From: Candidatus Heritagella intestinalis
GTDB lineage: Bacteria; Bacillota; Clostridia; Oscillospirales; Acutalibacteraceae
NCBI GenBank assembly: GCA_904420555.1
Contig: CAJFVO010000006.1
Location: 1 to 64,000, forward strand
DNA length: 64,000 bases
Direction: 5' to 3'
The position numbers and the translations under genes are program-made. The notes under the pieces were generated by a model. The model made no database searches, was not told where the DNA came from, and saw nothing but the letters and a program-made list of their open reading frames with translations. This document shows, one piece after another, positions 51,658-60,534 of this stretch (within the stretch, counting starts at the first letter, position 1; each line of letters begins with the position of its first letter).

Positions 51658-53255
51658 GCCAGGTAAAATTTTTGGACTGCACCCTCCGGGACGGAGGATA
51701 CGTCAACAACTGGAAGTTCGGCCGGGAGACTATCCGGGATATGATCCGCCGGTTTTCCAGTTCCGGGGTGGACATTATCGAGTGCGGTTTTTTGACGGAT
51801 CTGCCCAGCGACCCGGATCAGTCCCTGTTTCATTCCGTGGAGGAGATTAACGCCCTGCTGCCGGAAAACAGCCAATCGCTGTTTGTGGCTATGATCGCCA
51901 TTGGGGAGAAAGAAATCAATCCCGCTCTGCTGTCCGATGCCGCCGAAACGGGCCTGGGGGGCATCCGCTTGACCTTCCATCCCGACGAAATCGATAAGGC
52001 CTTCTGCTATGGCGAGATGATTCAGCGCAAGGGCTACCGGCTCTTTATGCAGCCGGTGGGCACAGCGGGCTATACCGATGAAGAGCTCATCCGCCTGATT
52101 AAGCGGGTGAACCAGCTGAACCCCTACGCCTTCTATCTGGTGGACACCTTGGGCACCATGTACGGTAAGCTGCTGCTCCGTCAGGTGATTCTGGCGGACA
52201 ACAACCTGGCCCCGGGTATCCGCATCGGCTACCACTCCCACAATAATTTGCAGATGTCCTTTGCCAATGCGCAAAAGCTCCTGGAATTCAAAACCGACCG
52301 GGGCATGATTATCGACTGCTCTGCCAGCGGCATGGGCCGTGGGGCAGGCAATCTCTGCACCGAGCTGGTTCTTAACTACTACAACAACGAGTTCGAGAAC
52401 CGCTATCATGTGCTGCCGGTGCTGGAAGTGGTGGATAAGTACATTACCGCCATTTCCCTCACCAGCCGCTGGGGCTATTCCTGCCCCTACTTCCTGGCGG
52501 CCTCCCAGGACTGCCACCCTAACTATGCCTCTTACCTGATGAGTAAGCAGACAGTGTCGGTGAGCGCTGTTTCCGAGCTGCTGGACCAGATTCCCCAGGA
52601 ACGTCGGGAGCAGTTTGACAAGCAGCTCATTGAGCACCTGTATCAGAAATACCAGTCCCACGCAGTGAACGACCTGGACGCCATTGATGCCCTGCGTCAA
52701 AAAATGGAGGGCCGCAAAGTGCTGGTGCTGGCCCCGGGCAAATCCATCGCCGCCTATCAGGACCGGATACAGGAATTCATCGACGAGGAGGACCCCCTCA
52801 TTATCAGCGTGAACTTTGTGCCTCACCAGTACCGGTATGATTTGCTGTTCCTCACCAACGACCGCCGCTATGAGGAGACCCGGGAGGAAATCGACTGGAA
52901 TAAGACCATCGCCACCTCCAACATCCGGGAACTGCCCGGGGAGGCCCTGACGGTGAATTATTCCTCTTTGCTGAACACCTCTCTCTATGCCTCCGACAGC
53001 GCCGGCGCCATGCTTTTGAAGCTCCTGGTGAAGTGTACCGTCAAGGACGTGTACCTGGCCGGTATGGATGGCTTTAGCGACGACCCCCTTTCCAACTACT
53101 ACGCCCCGGATTATGCCGTGCTCAACTACGACATTCCTCTGCGGGTGAAGAACGAGGAGATCAATGTCCAGCTGAACAAGCGGGCCAAGGAACTGAACCT
53201 TGTGTTCCTGACGCCCAGCCTGTACAAAATTCAAAACCAAAAGGGTGAAGATTGA
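51654..53255 (+). CDS. DRE-TIM aldolase fused to an MptE/DUF115-like domain
   Basis: A 533-residue two-domain protein. Residues 1-300: HMGL-like aldolase, with LDCTLRDGGYVNNW at 7-20 (metal Asp and catalytic Arg), HSHNN at 194-198 (metal histidines) and GMGRGAGN at 226-233, closest in pattern to 4-hydroxy-2-oxovalerate aldolase-type enzymes. Residues from about 354 (KVLVLAPGKSIAAYQDRI...ISVNFVPHQYRYDLLFLTNDRRY) resemble the MptE-like/DUF115 domain of Maf-type glycan proteins. Such fusions occur in polysaccharide loci next to NeuA-like enzymes. Reaction unknown; making or cleaving a keto-acid sugar is an inference. Confidence 0.78.
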   Translation: MSQVKFLDCTLRDGGYVNNWKFGRETIRDMIRRFSSSGVDIIECGFLTDLPSDPDQSLFHSVEEINALLPENSQSLFVAMIAIGEKEINPALLSDAAETGLGGIRLTFHPDEIDKAFCYGEMIQRKGYRLFMQPVGTAGYTDEELIRLIKRVNQLNPYAFYLVDTLGTMYGKLLLRQVILADNNLAPGIRIGYHSHNNLQMSFANAQKLLEFKTDRGMIIDCSASGMGRGAGNLCTELVLNYYNNEFENRYHVLPVLEVVDKYITAISLTSRWGYSCPYFLAASQDCHPNYASYLMSKQTVSVSAVSELLDQIPQERREQFDKQLIEHLYQKYQSHAVNDLDAIDALRQKMEGRKVLVLAPGKSIAAYQDRIQEFIDEEDPLIISVNFVPHQYRYDLLFLTNDRRYEETREEIDWNKTIATSNIRELPGEALTVNYSSLLNTSLYASDSAGAMLLKLLVKCTVKDVYLAGMDGFSDDPLSNYYAPDYAVLNYDIPLRVKNEEINVQLNKRAKELNLVFLTPSLYKIQNQKGED

Positions 53256-55361
53256 GTGCTCAGTCAGATCTACCAGTATACCAAACGAAAAAACCGCGCG
53301 ATAAAGCGCCGGATGGACCGGCTTATCCGGAAGTTCACCATGCACAACCGGATGATTACCGAAGCCTACTACCGGGAACGTTCTCCGGAGCTGGGCTTTT
53401 TCCGCCGGGGACTCACCCTGGGACTGCTGTGCCTGGCTTCCGTTACCGGGAAGGCTTATTCCCATCGGGCCACCGCTGCCGAGCGCAGGGACTATACCAA
53501 CCGGATTTTCGTCCACCGGCCGGAATCCCGCTCTCACCGGCGCATGAGCTACACGGCCTTAGCCAAGCGGATTCTCCTGTGCGACGTCATCTCCTTTGAC
53601 GTGTTCGATACCCTTCTCCTGCGGCCCTTTGACGACCCCAAGACTGTCTTTTATCTGGTAGGGGAGAGGCTCCATTGCCCCTCCTTTACCCGTTATCGTG
53701 TGCTGGCCGAAAAGCAGGCTCGCCAGGAGGCCCTGGAAAAGACCGGCTACAACGAGGTGACCCTGGAGGACATCTATGAAAAAATGCAGCGGTATGTGGC
53801 GGTGGACGTGGAGAAAGCCGCCGCTCTGGAAGCGGAAATCGAGCTTTCCCTGCTTCAGGCCAACCCCTATGTGAAGCAGCTCTATGACATTGCAGTGGAG
53901 CTGGGCAAGACGGTGATTGCCGTGACGGATATGTATCTGCCCCTGCCGGTTTTGCAGGAGGCCCTGGCCAAAAACGGCTATACCCAGCTTTCCCGAATCT
54001 TCCTCTCTCGGGACTGTGGCTTTTCCAAGCGCAGCGGCCGGCTGTTCCCCTATGTGAAGGAGCAGCTGGGGGAGGAGAAGCGGTATTTCCATATGGGGGA
54101 TAACTACACCGCCGACTTTCTCCGGGCCAAAGAAGCGGGCTTTGACGCCGCCTATTATCCCAATGTCAACCGCCTGGGAAATCCTCACCGCTGCGCCGAT
54201 TTGACGGCGCTTATCGGCAGCGCCTACCGGGGAATTGTCAACAACCGGCTGTGCTGCGGCGCTTTCCGGGAGAACCAGTATTTTGAATACGGCTACGCCT
54301 ATGCGGGATTTTACGTTTTGGGCTACTGTGCGTGGATTCATGAGCGGGTCCAAGCCAAGGGCATCCAGAAGCTCCTGTTTCTCTCCCGGGATGGGGACAT
54401 CCTCCAAAAGGTTTACCAGAAGCTCTACCCGGAAGCGGATACCGAATACGTCTATTGGTCCCGGGCGGCGGCCACCCGGCTCACCGCTGGCTATTTCCGC
54501 AATGAGTTTTTCCTCCGGTATATCAAGTATAAGATTTCCCGCAAAATCAACATGACCCAGATGCTCACGGCCATGGAGCTGCCCCAGATGCAGGATTTCC
54601 TGACGGAAAAGGGCTTTTTGCCGGATACCGTCCTGACAGCGGAGAACTACGAGGACATTGTCTCGGTGTTTTTGCAGCATTGGGATGTGGTGGAATCCGC
54701 CTACGCGGACAGCGGCAAGGCCGCCCGGCTCTATTATGCCGAAAAGCTCCAGGGGGTTTCCTCTGCTGCGGCGGTGGATGTAGGCTGGGCTGCCAGCGGT
54801 GTCTCCGCTTTGAAGGTGCTGGTGGAGGACATCTGGCACCTGGACTGCAAAATCTACGGCTTTGTGTCCGGCGCCAATTACCTCCACGACCAGAATATCA
54901 TCGAAGCGCCCCTGACCAATGGGGACATCGAATCCTATATGTTCTCCCAGCAGAAGAACCGGGAATTAAAGCGGCAGCATCGTGTGGGCCAGCTCTACAG
55001 CGTATTTATTGAAATGATGCTGGCTTCGCCCAGTCCCTCTTTCCTCCAGTATGAGCTGGGGGAGGACGGGGCCCCAGCTTTCCGCTTTGATTTGCCGGAA
55101 GTGGAGGGCTATGAAATGATCCGGGAGCTGCAGCGGGGCATTCTGGAATTTGCCGACGATTACTGCCGGGCCTTCCGGGACTATCCCGCCATGCTGCACA
55201 TCAGCGGGGAAGACGCCTACCATGTGTGCCGGTTCATTATTTCCCGTCCGGATTACTTCCGGAACCTCTTTGCCGACTACCCGGTGAACCGGGCGGTGGG
55301 CACTTCCTCCCATGAGATGGAGACCCTCTCCCAGCTCATGGAGCGGGAATATCAATACTAA
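53256..55361 (+). CDS. HAD hydrolase of polysaccharide clusters (COG5610-like)
   Basis: A 701-residue protein. After a basic N-terminus, VISFDVFDTLLLRPF contains the HAD motif I DVFDT at 115-119; AVTDMYLPLPVLQEAL near 225 is motif II, and HMGDNYTADFLRAKEAGFD near 285 is motif IV, so the HAD site is complete. The C-terminal ~380 residues begin with FEYGYAYAGFYVLGYC and include a LLFLSRDGDIL block that mimics a second HAD-like unit. Proteins of this layout are common in capsule and O-antigen loci, with unknown roles. GTG start directly after the previous stop. Confidence 0.78.
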   Translation: MLSQIYQYTKRKNRAIKRRMDRLIRKFTMHNRMITEAYYRERSPELGFFRRGLTLGLLCLASVTGKAYSHRATAAERRDYTNRIFVHRPESRSHRRMSYTALAKRILLCDVISFDVFDTLLLRPFDDPKTVFYLVGERLHCPSFTRYRVLAEKQARQEALEKTGYNEVTLEDIYEKMQRYVAVDVEKAAALEAEIELSLLQANPYVKQLYDIAVELGKTVIAVTDMYLPLPVLQEALAKNGYTQLSRIFLSRDCGFSKRSGRLFPYVKEQLGEEKRYFHMGDNYTADFLRAKEAGFDAAYYPNVNRLGNPHRCADLTALIGSAYRGIVNNRLCCGAFRENQYFEYGYAYAGFYVLGYCAWIHERVQAKGIQKLLFLSRDGDILQKVYQKLYPEADTEYVYWSRAAATRLTAGYFRNEFFLRYIKYKISRKINMTQMLTAMELPQMQDFLTEKGFLPDTVLTAENYEDIVSVFLQHWDVVESAYADSGKAARLYYAEKLQGVSSAAAVDVGWAASGVSALKVLVEDIWHLDCKIYGFVSGANYLHDQNIIEAPLTNGDIESYMFSQQKNRELKRQHRVGQLYSVFIEMMLASPSPSFLQYELGEDGAPAFRFDLPEVEGYEMIRELQRGILEFADDYCRAFRDYPAMLHISGEDAYHVCRFIISRPDYFRNLFADYPVNRAVGTSSHEMETLSQLMEREYQY

Positions 55362-55372
55362 GGGGGAAGACC

Positions 55373-56956
55373 ATGCTCTATTACGCCCTGACAACCTATC
55401 ATGTTCTGTGCTGTGTCCTCCACAAAATGACCGTTCACCCAAAGGAGGAGGCGGTGCTGGTCCTCTCGGACATCCACCGCAACTCTGCGGCCTTTGCCCA
55501 GCGCTATCGGGAGTCCGGCATTTTCAGCCGGGTGGTAATTTTACAGGAGGCCGCCGTGCTGGAACATCAGAAATATTTGGAGCGGAAAAAGCTCCCGGTG
55601 AAGATGATTCTCCGGGCCAGCTGCCGCCGGATGGAGGACACCCTGAAAGGGGAGGGCCTCTCTCTCAAAGGCCAGGACCTGTACCTGTGCCCGGACCACT
55701 TCCCCTTTGGCTGGTATGTCATCAAAAACCGCCTGCCCTACCACTGCTTTGAGGAGGGCAGCGGCGTTCTTTCGGACCGGGATTTTGCCCTGAACAATAT
55801 GAAGCGGAACAAGACCCAGTATCACCTGTGTTTTGCTCTGGGCTGCTTTGGGGACAACGACCTGGCTACAGAGGTGCTGGCGGATAAGGAGAAGCAGAAG
55901 CCCGGCTATACCAATCCCAAAATGACGGATTTCTCCGTGGACCGGATTCTCCGGGAAATGCCGGAAGAGGAGCGCCATCGTGTGCTGGCCTTTTTCGGCG
56001 CAGGGGAGACGGTATCTCTTCGGGAAAACAGCGTGCTGCTCCTGACCCAGCACATGGCCAATTTGGGCCTGATGACGCTGCCGGAACAGCACCGGCTGTA
56101 CACCCTCTTTGCGGATTATCTCTTCCCCAAAGGGAGCCAGCTGGTCATCAAGCCCCACCCCGACGACATCGCCGGCACCTATCACCGGGTCTTTGGGGAG
56201 GACGCCGTGGTGCTGCCCTTTGCCATGCCCTCGGAGCTCATGGCCTACTGTATCCGGGGCCGGTTCCAAAAGGCCGCGGCGGCTTACTCCACATCGGTGC
56301 GGTCTATGGGCCACATTGCAGACGAGACTCTCTGCTTTGACAGCCGGATTTTGCAGGATTGGCGTTATCTGCCCCTGTATGACTGCGCGGTACGCTTTTT
56401 GCAGGCGGCGGGCATCCAGGAAGCGGAAACCGATGGGGACGAGGGCTTGCTCCAGGAGCTCTCCCGGTGTTCCGGGAAGGAAATCGCCTTCTCCCACCCG
56501 GAGGAGCTGCACCTCTCCGCCCAGGCCCTGGTCATCAGCGACTTGGCCGGGGCAGACGAAAACGGCGAAGCACCTGACCCCATTCAGCGGGCGGAGGAAA
56601 TCTCCTCCCTGCTGTCCCGGGGAAAATTCCGGGTGGTGGTGTTCTGCCAGGAGCAGGAAGCCTATTCCTTCTTTACCGGCCGGAACCAGGAGATTTTCCG
56701 GTATGTGCGGCCCATCACCCTGCGCATGGGCGCAGAGACCCGGCAGATTACAGTCTATACAAAGGAGCGGGAAATTATGGAAATCGCGGAAAAATTCCAT
56801 CAGGTGAAGGAACTGCCCTACACCGGCGTCACGGTGGAAATGGACGGCATCAGCCGCTCTGAGGCGGAGAAAATCCGCCTGCTGGAAGGGGTGCTGGCCG
56901 CCACGGAAAAGCGTCTGAACAGCTATATTGAAGCGGGAAAGAAGGGGAAAGAATGA
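55373..56956 (+). CDS. Polysialyltransferase/GT52-like glycosyltransferase, copy 2
   Basis: A 527-residue paralogue of the gene at 49502. Shared blocks are LYYALTTYHVLCCVLHK at the N-terminus, HFPFGWYVIKNRLPYHCFEEGSGVLSDRD near 110-138, SQLVIKPHPDD near 256-266 and AAAYSTSVRSMG near 305. The acidic EEGSG block and KPHP motif fit the polysialyltransferase type. A C-terminal region of about 150 residues differs from copy 1 and ends in a helical segment. It overlaps the next HAD gene by four bases (ATGA). Confidence 0.75.
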   Translation: MLYYALTTYHVLCCVLHKMTVHPKEEAVLVLSDIHRNSAAFAQRYRESGIFSRVVILQEAAVLEHQKYLERKKLPVKMILRASCRRMEDTLKGEGLSLKGQDLYLCPDHFPFGWYVIKNRLPYHCFEEGSGVLSDRDFALNNMKRNKTQYHLCFALGCFGDNDLATEVLADKEKQKPGYTNPKMTDFSVDRILREMPEEERHRVLAFFGAGETVSLRENSVLLLTQHMANLGLMTLPEQHRLYTLFADYLFPKGSQLVIKPHPDDIAGTYHRVFGEDAVVLPFAMPSELMAYCIRGRFQKAAAAYSTSVRSMGHIADETLCFDSRILQDWRYLPLYDCAVRFLQAAGIQEAETDGDEGLLQELSRCSGKEIAFSHPEELHLSAQALVISDLAGADENGEAPDPIQRAEEISSLLSRGKFRVVVFCQEQEAYSFFTGRNQEIFRYVRPITLRMGAETRQITVYTKEREIMEIAEKFHQVKELPYTGVTVEMDGISRSEAEKIRLLEGVLAATEKRLNSYIEAGKKGKE

Positions 56957-57606
56957 CCTCGAAACGCCTGATTATTTTCGATTACGACGGCACCCTGGCG
57001 GATACCTCTCCGGGCATCCGTTATTGCTATAATGCCACCGCTGATGCCATGGGCTATGTGCCCCACCTGGCCCGGGAGGACTTTTTCGGGGTGATTGGCG
57101 GCTCCTTGGAGGACGGCTTTCACAAGCTCTGGCCCCAGATGACCCCGGAGGAAATTTCCAGGGCTGTGGTGCAGTACCGGGAGCGCTATGCCTCGGAGGG
57201 AAGAAAACTCCCCGCTCCCCTGTATGACGGGATGCGGGAGACCCTGATGGTGTTGAAAAAGCTCCAATTTCGTTTGGCAGTGGCCACCCTCAAGCACGAG
57301 CGGTTTATTCACGGGATGCTGGAGGACAATGACATTGACGGCCTTTTTGATGCGGTGTGCGCTTATACCGGCAGCGAAACCAAAAGCGGCCTGCTCCGCA
57401 AAGCCTGCACCCTCACGGAGGTTTCCCCAGAAGAGAGCCTTCTGGTAGGGGACAGCGCCTATGACGGGAAAGGCGCTAGGGAAGTTCCCATGGACTTTGC
57501 CGCTGTCCTGTATGGCTGGGGCTTCCGGCAAAAGGAAGAAACAGCCCCGTATGCCCCGGTGATGGTTTTAAACCGCCCGGCAGAGCTGTTGGCCGCTCTA
57601 AAATAA
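56953..57606 (+). CDS. HAD phosphatase (phosphoglycolate phosphatase-like)
   Basis: A 217-residue subfamily-I HAD hydrolase. FDYDGTLADTSPGI near residues 9-22 is motif I with nucleophile Asp; VATLKHERF carries motif II Thr; LVGDSAYDGKGA near 167-178 is motif IV. A helical cap lies between. In its position at the end of the glycan operon it could remove phosphate from a sugar-acid intermediate before CMP activation; that is inference from context. A terminator follows. Confidence 0.88.
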   Translation: MTSKRLIIFDYDGTLADTSPGIRYCYNATADAMGYVPHLAREDFFGVIGGSLEDGFHKLWPQMTPEEISRAVVQYRERYASEGRKLPAPLYDGMRETLMVLKKLQFRLAVATLKHERFIHGMLEDNDIDGLFDAVCAYTGSETKSGLLRKACTLTEVSPEESLLVGDSAYDGKGAREVPMDFAAVLYGWGFRQKEETAPYAPVMVLNRPAELLAALK

Positions 57607-57627
57607 ACCATTCAGATTGCATAGAAA

Positions 57628-57675
57628 ATGCCTCCGGATGGCAGCAACAAGCTGCTCCGGAGGCGCTTTTTATGC
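57628..57675. terminator. Terminator between the glycan operon and femX-like gene
   Basis: GCCTCCGGA / TCCGGAGGC arms with GCTTTTTATG after; the convergent gene ends at 57680. Confidence 0.8.
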
Positions 57676-57679
57676 ATAT

Positions 57680-58831
57680 TTATTTTTCTGGAATGGGGGC
57701 GGGCATGGCGGATACTTTTTTAGAGGGCAGGAGCTTTTCCATGACCTTTTTCTCGGTATCCTGTGCCAAAAGCCGCAGATGTACCAGCCGCCGGAACCCG
57801 GTTTGACAGAAGTCCATGACAGCTTTTTTGCAGGGACTGAAAATATAGTCGAATTCTCCCGCATACACCACCACTTCCCCGGAAAATCCCTGCTTAAAGC
57901 GATAGACGCCGTAGTTGGGATGGTCGGGCTCGTCAAAATGGGGAATGCCCTGGAAATCATAGAGGCTGCATCCGCTCTCTATGGCCCACTGGATCATCGA
58001 CCACTGCATCAGATAACAAGGCATCAGGTTTCGATGTTCATTGGAAGAGGCGCCATACACATAGGAAGTCTTGCCGGCATATTGGATGGCGATGGCCCCG
58101 GAGAGGGACTCCCCATTGTATTCACAGAGATAGAGACGGCAGGCAGAGCCAAAGGCGTCCATGAGGCGGAGAAAGTACTCCCGGCTGCGGATGGCAAAGT
58201 GATCCCGATGTCCCGTCTCCCGCATGAGCTTCATAAAGTCGTCCAGGCGTTCTGGCCCATAGTATCCGCAGGTTACGCCCCGGCGGCTAGCTAAACGGAT
58301 GTTGTAGCGCCATTTGCTTTTAAAGGCGGAGAAGATTTCTTCCTGGGTTTTCCCGTCCAATGGCAGGTGATAGTGGGAACGGCATTGCACTGTCGTATCC
58401 TCGCTGGCCTTAGGCGTGTGGGAAAATCCCAGGCAGGCCATAGCGCCCAGAAATCGCGCGTCGTTTTCCGGGATCATAGGGTCCATACGGAAAAGGCAGG
58501 CCCGGTGCTTTTTGGCCGCCTGGATGATTCCCTGGAACAGAAGGGGCAGCAGCTCGGTTTCCTCCGGGAAGCACACCGGCCCCCGGGGGGCATAGAGGAA
58601 GCTGGAATGAAGCAGAGGCAGGGGCTTCACTAGGATCAGCATGGCTGCCCGGATATTCCCGTCCGGGCCCCGGACCACCACGGCCTCATGGCCCCAGTTT
58701 TCCTTTACCTGCCGCCAGGCCAGGGATTGGGAAAAGCTCCCGTAGGGATGGCGGGAAACAAACTGCTCGTATTCATACCGTTCTTCCGGACTTCCAAAAT
58801 TTAAAAGCAATACCTTCTCCGTGTGTTCCAT
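57680..58831 (-). CDS. FemABX-family peptidyltransferase
   Basis: A 383-residue member of the FemX/MurM family that transfers amino acids from aminoacyl-tRNA to the lysine-type or other side chain of lipid II. SFSQSLAWRQVKENWGHEAVVV near residue 32-53, FLYAPRGPVCF and the C-terminal YLMQWSMIQWAIESGCSLYDFQGIPHF...NYGVYRFKQGFSGEVVVYAGEFDYI are diagnostic of the GNAT-type double fold. It is the last gene of the two-component operon and begins two bases after the VanY-type gene ends, so it is co-translated. Confidence 0.9.
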   Translation of the reverse strand: MEHTEKVLLLNFGSPEERYEYEQFVSRHPYGSFSQSLAWRQVKENWGHEAVVVRGPDGNIRAAMLILVKPLPLLHSSFLYAPRGPVCFPEETELLPLLFQGIIQAAKKHRACLFRMDPMIPENDARFLGAMACLGFSHTPKASEDTTVQCRSHYHLPLDGKTQEEIFSAFKSKWRYNIRLASRRGVTCGYYGPERLDDFMKLMRETGHRDHFAIRSREYFLRLMDAFGSACRLYLCEYNGESLSGAIAIQYAGKTSYVYGASSNEHRNLMPCYLMQWSMIQWAIESGCSLYDFQGIPHFDEPDHPNYGVYRFKQGFSGEVVVYAGEFDYIFSPCKKAVMDFCQTGFRRLVHLRLLAQDTEKKVMEKLLPSKKVSAMPAPIPEK

Positions 58832-58833
58832 GG

Positions 58834-59619
58834 TTATACAGCCCCCAGATATTCTTCTAAAGTAATTCCCTTCTCGTGGATTTCCTTAGCCGCCTCTTTG
58901 CCCACATAGCGGTAGTGCCAGGGCTCATAGATGACGCCGGTAATGTCCTCTTTCCCCTCCGGGAAGCGGAGGATAAACCCATATTCCCAAGCGTGCTCTG
59001 CCAGCCAGCGGGCAGCGTCCGTGTCGGCAAAACCATCGTCCAAAAGCTGATATTCAATGCTTACGATATCCGCACACAGGCCGGTAATGTGCTCGCTGGT
59101 GCCGGGCTGCGCCACTTCTGTGGCCGCCTGAGCTTCGGCTTCCTCGCGGGAGAGGCCCTGCTCCATCAGCCGGTCCACTTTGTCGTTATAGAGTTCCACC
59201 TGCAATTCATAGGAGCGGTAGCCGGAGCAGGGGAACAGGGAGATGCCGTCGGCCCGACCGGCTTCCAGCAGCGCCACCAAATCGTCGTAGATCCGCACGT
59301 CCACTTCCGAGTTATTGGAGACCAGCTTCAGCTCAGGCTGGTAATCCGTGAGGGGATGGTCGCGGTTGACCAGCAGAAGCCGCCAGTCAGAGGAAAGGGT
59401 ATCCTCCTTTGGATCCTCCGATTGGGAAGCGTCAGAGGAAGATGAAGAGGAGGAAGCATCCGGCGAGGGAGAACCGGAAACCGATAGGGAAGTGGTCTGA
59501 TCCGTATTGTCTCTCTGATTCTGGCAGGAAGCCAGGCCGGTAATGGCGGCGGCCAGGATCAGGATAGCGGCACAGAGCACGGGTGCGGCGGAACGGCGGC
59601 GGGAACGTTGAATACGCAT
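58834..59619 (-). CDS. VanY-type D-alanyl-D-alanine carboxypeptidase lipoprotein
   Basis: A 261-residue M15B peptidase. The start at 59619 is set by AGGAGG nine bases upstream. A lipobox LASC at 29-32 should give a lipid-anchored protein; a Ser-rich linker follows to about residue 75. SGYRS, SEHITGLCADI (zinc His and Asp) and EPWHYRYVG (catalytic Glu/His) are the VanY motifs in order. It removes terminal D-Ala from peptidoglycan precursors and can reduce vancomycin targets. In an operon with a VanRS-like system. Confidence 0.92.
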   Translation of the reverse strand: MRIQRSRRRSAAPVLCAAILILAAAITGLASCQNQRDNTDQTTSLSVSGSPSPDASSSSSSSDASQSEDPKEDTLSSDWRLLLVNRDHPLTDYQPELKLVSNNSEVDVRIYDDLVALLEAGRADGISLFPCSGYRSYELQVELYNDKVDRLMEQGLSREEAEAQAATEVAQPGTSEHITGLCADIVSIEYQLLDDGFADTDAARWLAEHAWEYGFILRFPEGKEDITGVIYEPWHYRYVGKEAAKEIHEKGITLEEYLGAV

Positions 59620-59664
59620 AAAAGAAATCCTCCTAATCAGGTCATGCAAATAGTCAAAAGCCAA

Positions 59665-60534
59665 TTATGACTCCTCGTCTTTAGAAGTAACATAAAATGT
59701 GAATAAATTACTGTAAAAATCGAATTGATAGTACATTTCAGCGCTGCAACCCGTTTCCAAAGAATCGCAGCCCAGCAGATTGTTGGTACTGTAGCGGGTG
59801 TTTTCAGGGGAGATGGGCAAGCCCCAGTAAGAGGTGGCAAACTGGTAGAAATTCCGCACCAGCAGATCGTTATTTTCTTCAATAGGATTGGTTTCCTGCC
59901 AGGTATCATATTGCCATGCATAATACCCGTTCTTATTTTGGTTGACTGTCAGGTAGTAGATGCGGCCGTTAACAGCATCCATCAGAAGGGAGCAAGTCCC
60001 GTTATCAAAGGTATAGTTTACATCCCACACCACAAATCCCTGGGAAGTAGAGGCAAGGGAGACGATTTCATACATCTTACCCGAAGGCAAACGGGTCATA
60101 ACGTCTTCCGACAGTTCTGACAGGAGCGTATAAGTGTAGGTGCTGGGATCAAAGTAGGTGCAGATGGTTTGCAGCTGGTCTTTAATAGTAACAGAAAGAT
60201 CCTTCCGGGGAATTTCACTGCCGGAGGCGATAAAGGTTTTAGAAAGCCGGATATTGCCCAATGGCGTATTGAAGGTCGTATCGGAATAATTATCCAAGAA
60301 GGGAATGTCAAGACTTCCCAGCATTTGCAGTTTTTCGCTTGTGATAAAGTCATTTTCCCGGCCCTGAAGCGTTGCATCCTCTGTTTGAGGATTGGCCTCT
60401 GCGGCCCAGTCTTCAATGCGGAAATAAACTTCCGGGCTGAACAGAGCGGCACATACTATAGCCAGAACCAGCAGGCCGGTGAGGAAATAGGGCGTCTTAG
60501 TTTTCAGGGTTTTCAGAAGATTCATGATTTTCAT
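59665..60534 (-). CDS. Membrane-anchored extracytoplasmic protein, unknown function
   Basis: A 289-residue protein with one span near residues 14-33 and a large exterior domain rich in Tyr, Asn and Thr. I recognise no family. Layout (single N-terminal anchor, exterior beta-rich domain, gene directly after a sensor kinase) is reminiscent of kinase-accessory proteins such as YycH/YycI, but no sequence similarity can be claimed. ATG 60534 follows GGAGGCGG and overlaps the kinase 3' end by 38 bases, which indicates coupling. It could modulate the kinase. Confidence 0.6.
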   Translation of the reverse strand: MKIMNLLKTLKTKTPYFLTGLLVLAIVCAALFSPEVYFRIEDWAAEANPQTEDATLQGRENDFITSEKLQMLGSLDIPFLDNYSDTTFNTPLGNIRLSKTFIASGSEIPRKDLSVTIKDQLQTICTYFDPSTYTYTLLSELSEDVMTRLPSGKMYEIVSLASTSQGFVVWDVNYTFDNGTCSLLMDAVNGRIYYLTVNQNKNGYYAWQYDTWQETNPIEENNDLLVRNFYQFATSYWGLPISPENTRYSTNNLLGCDSLETGCSAEMYYQFDFYSNLFTFYVTSKDEES

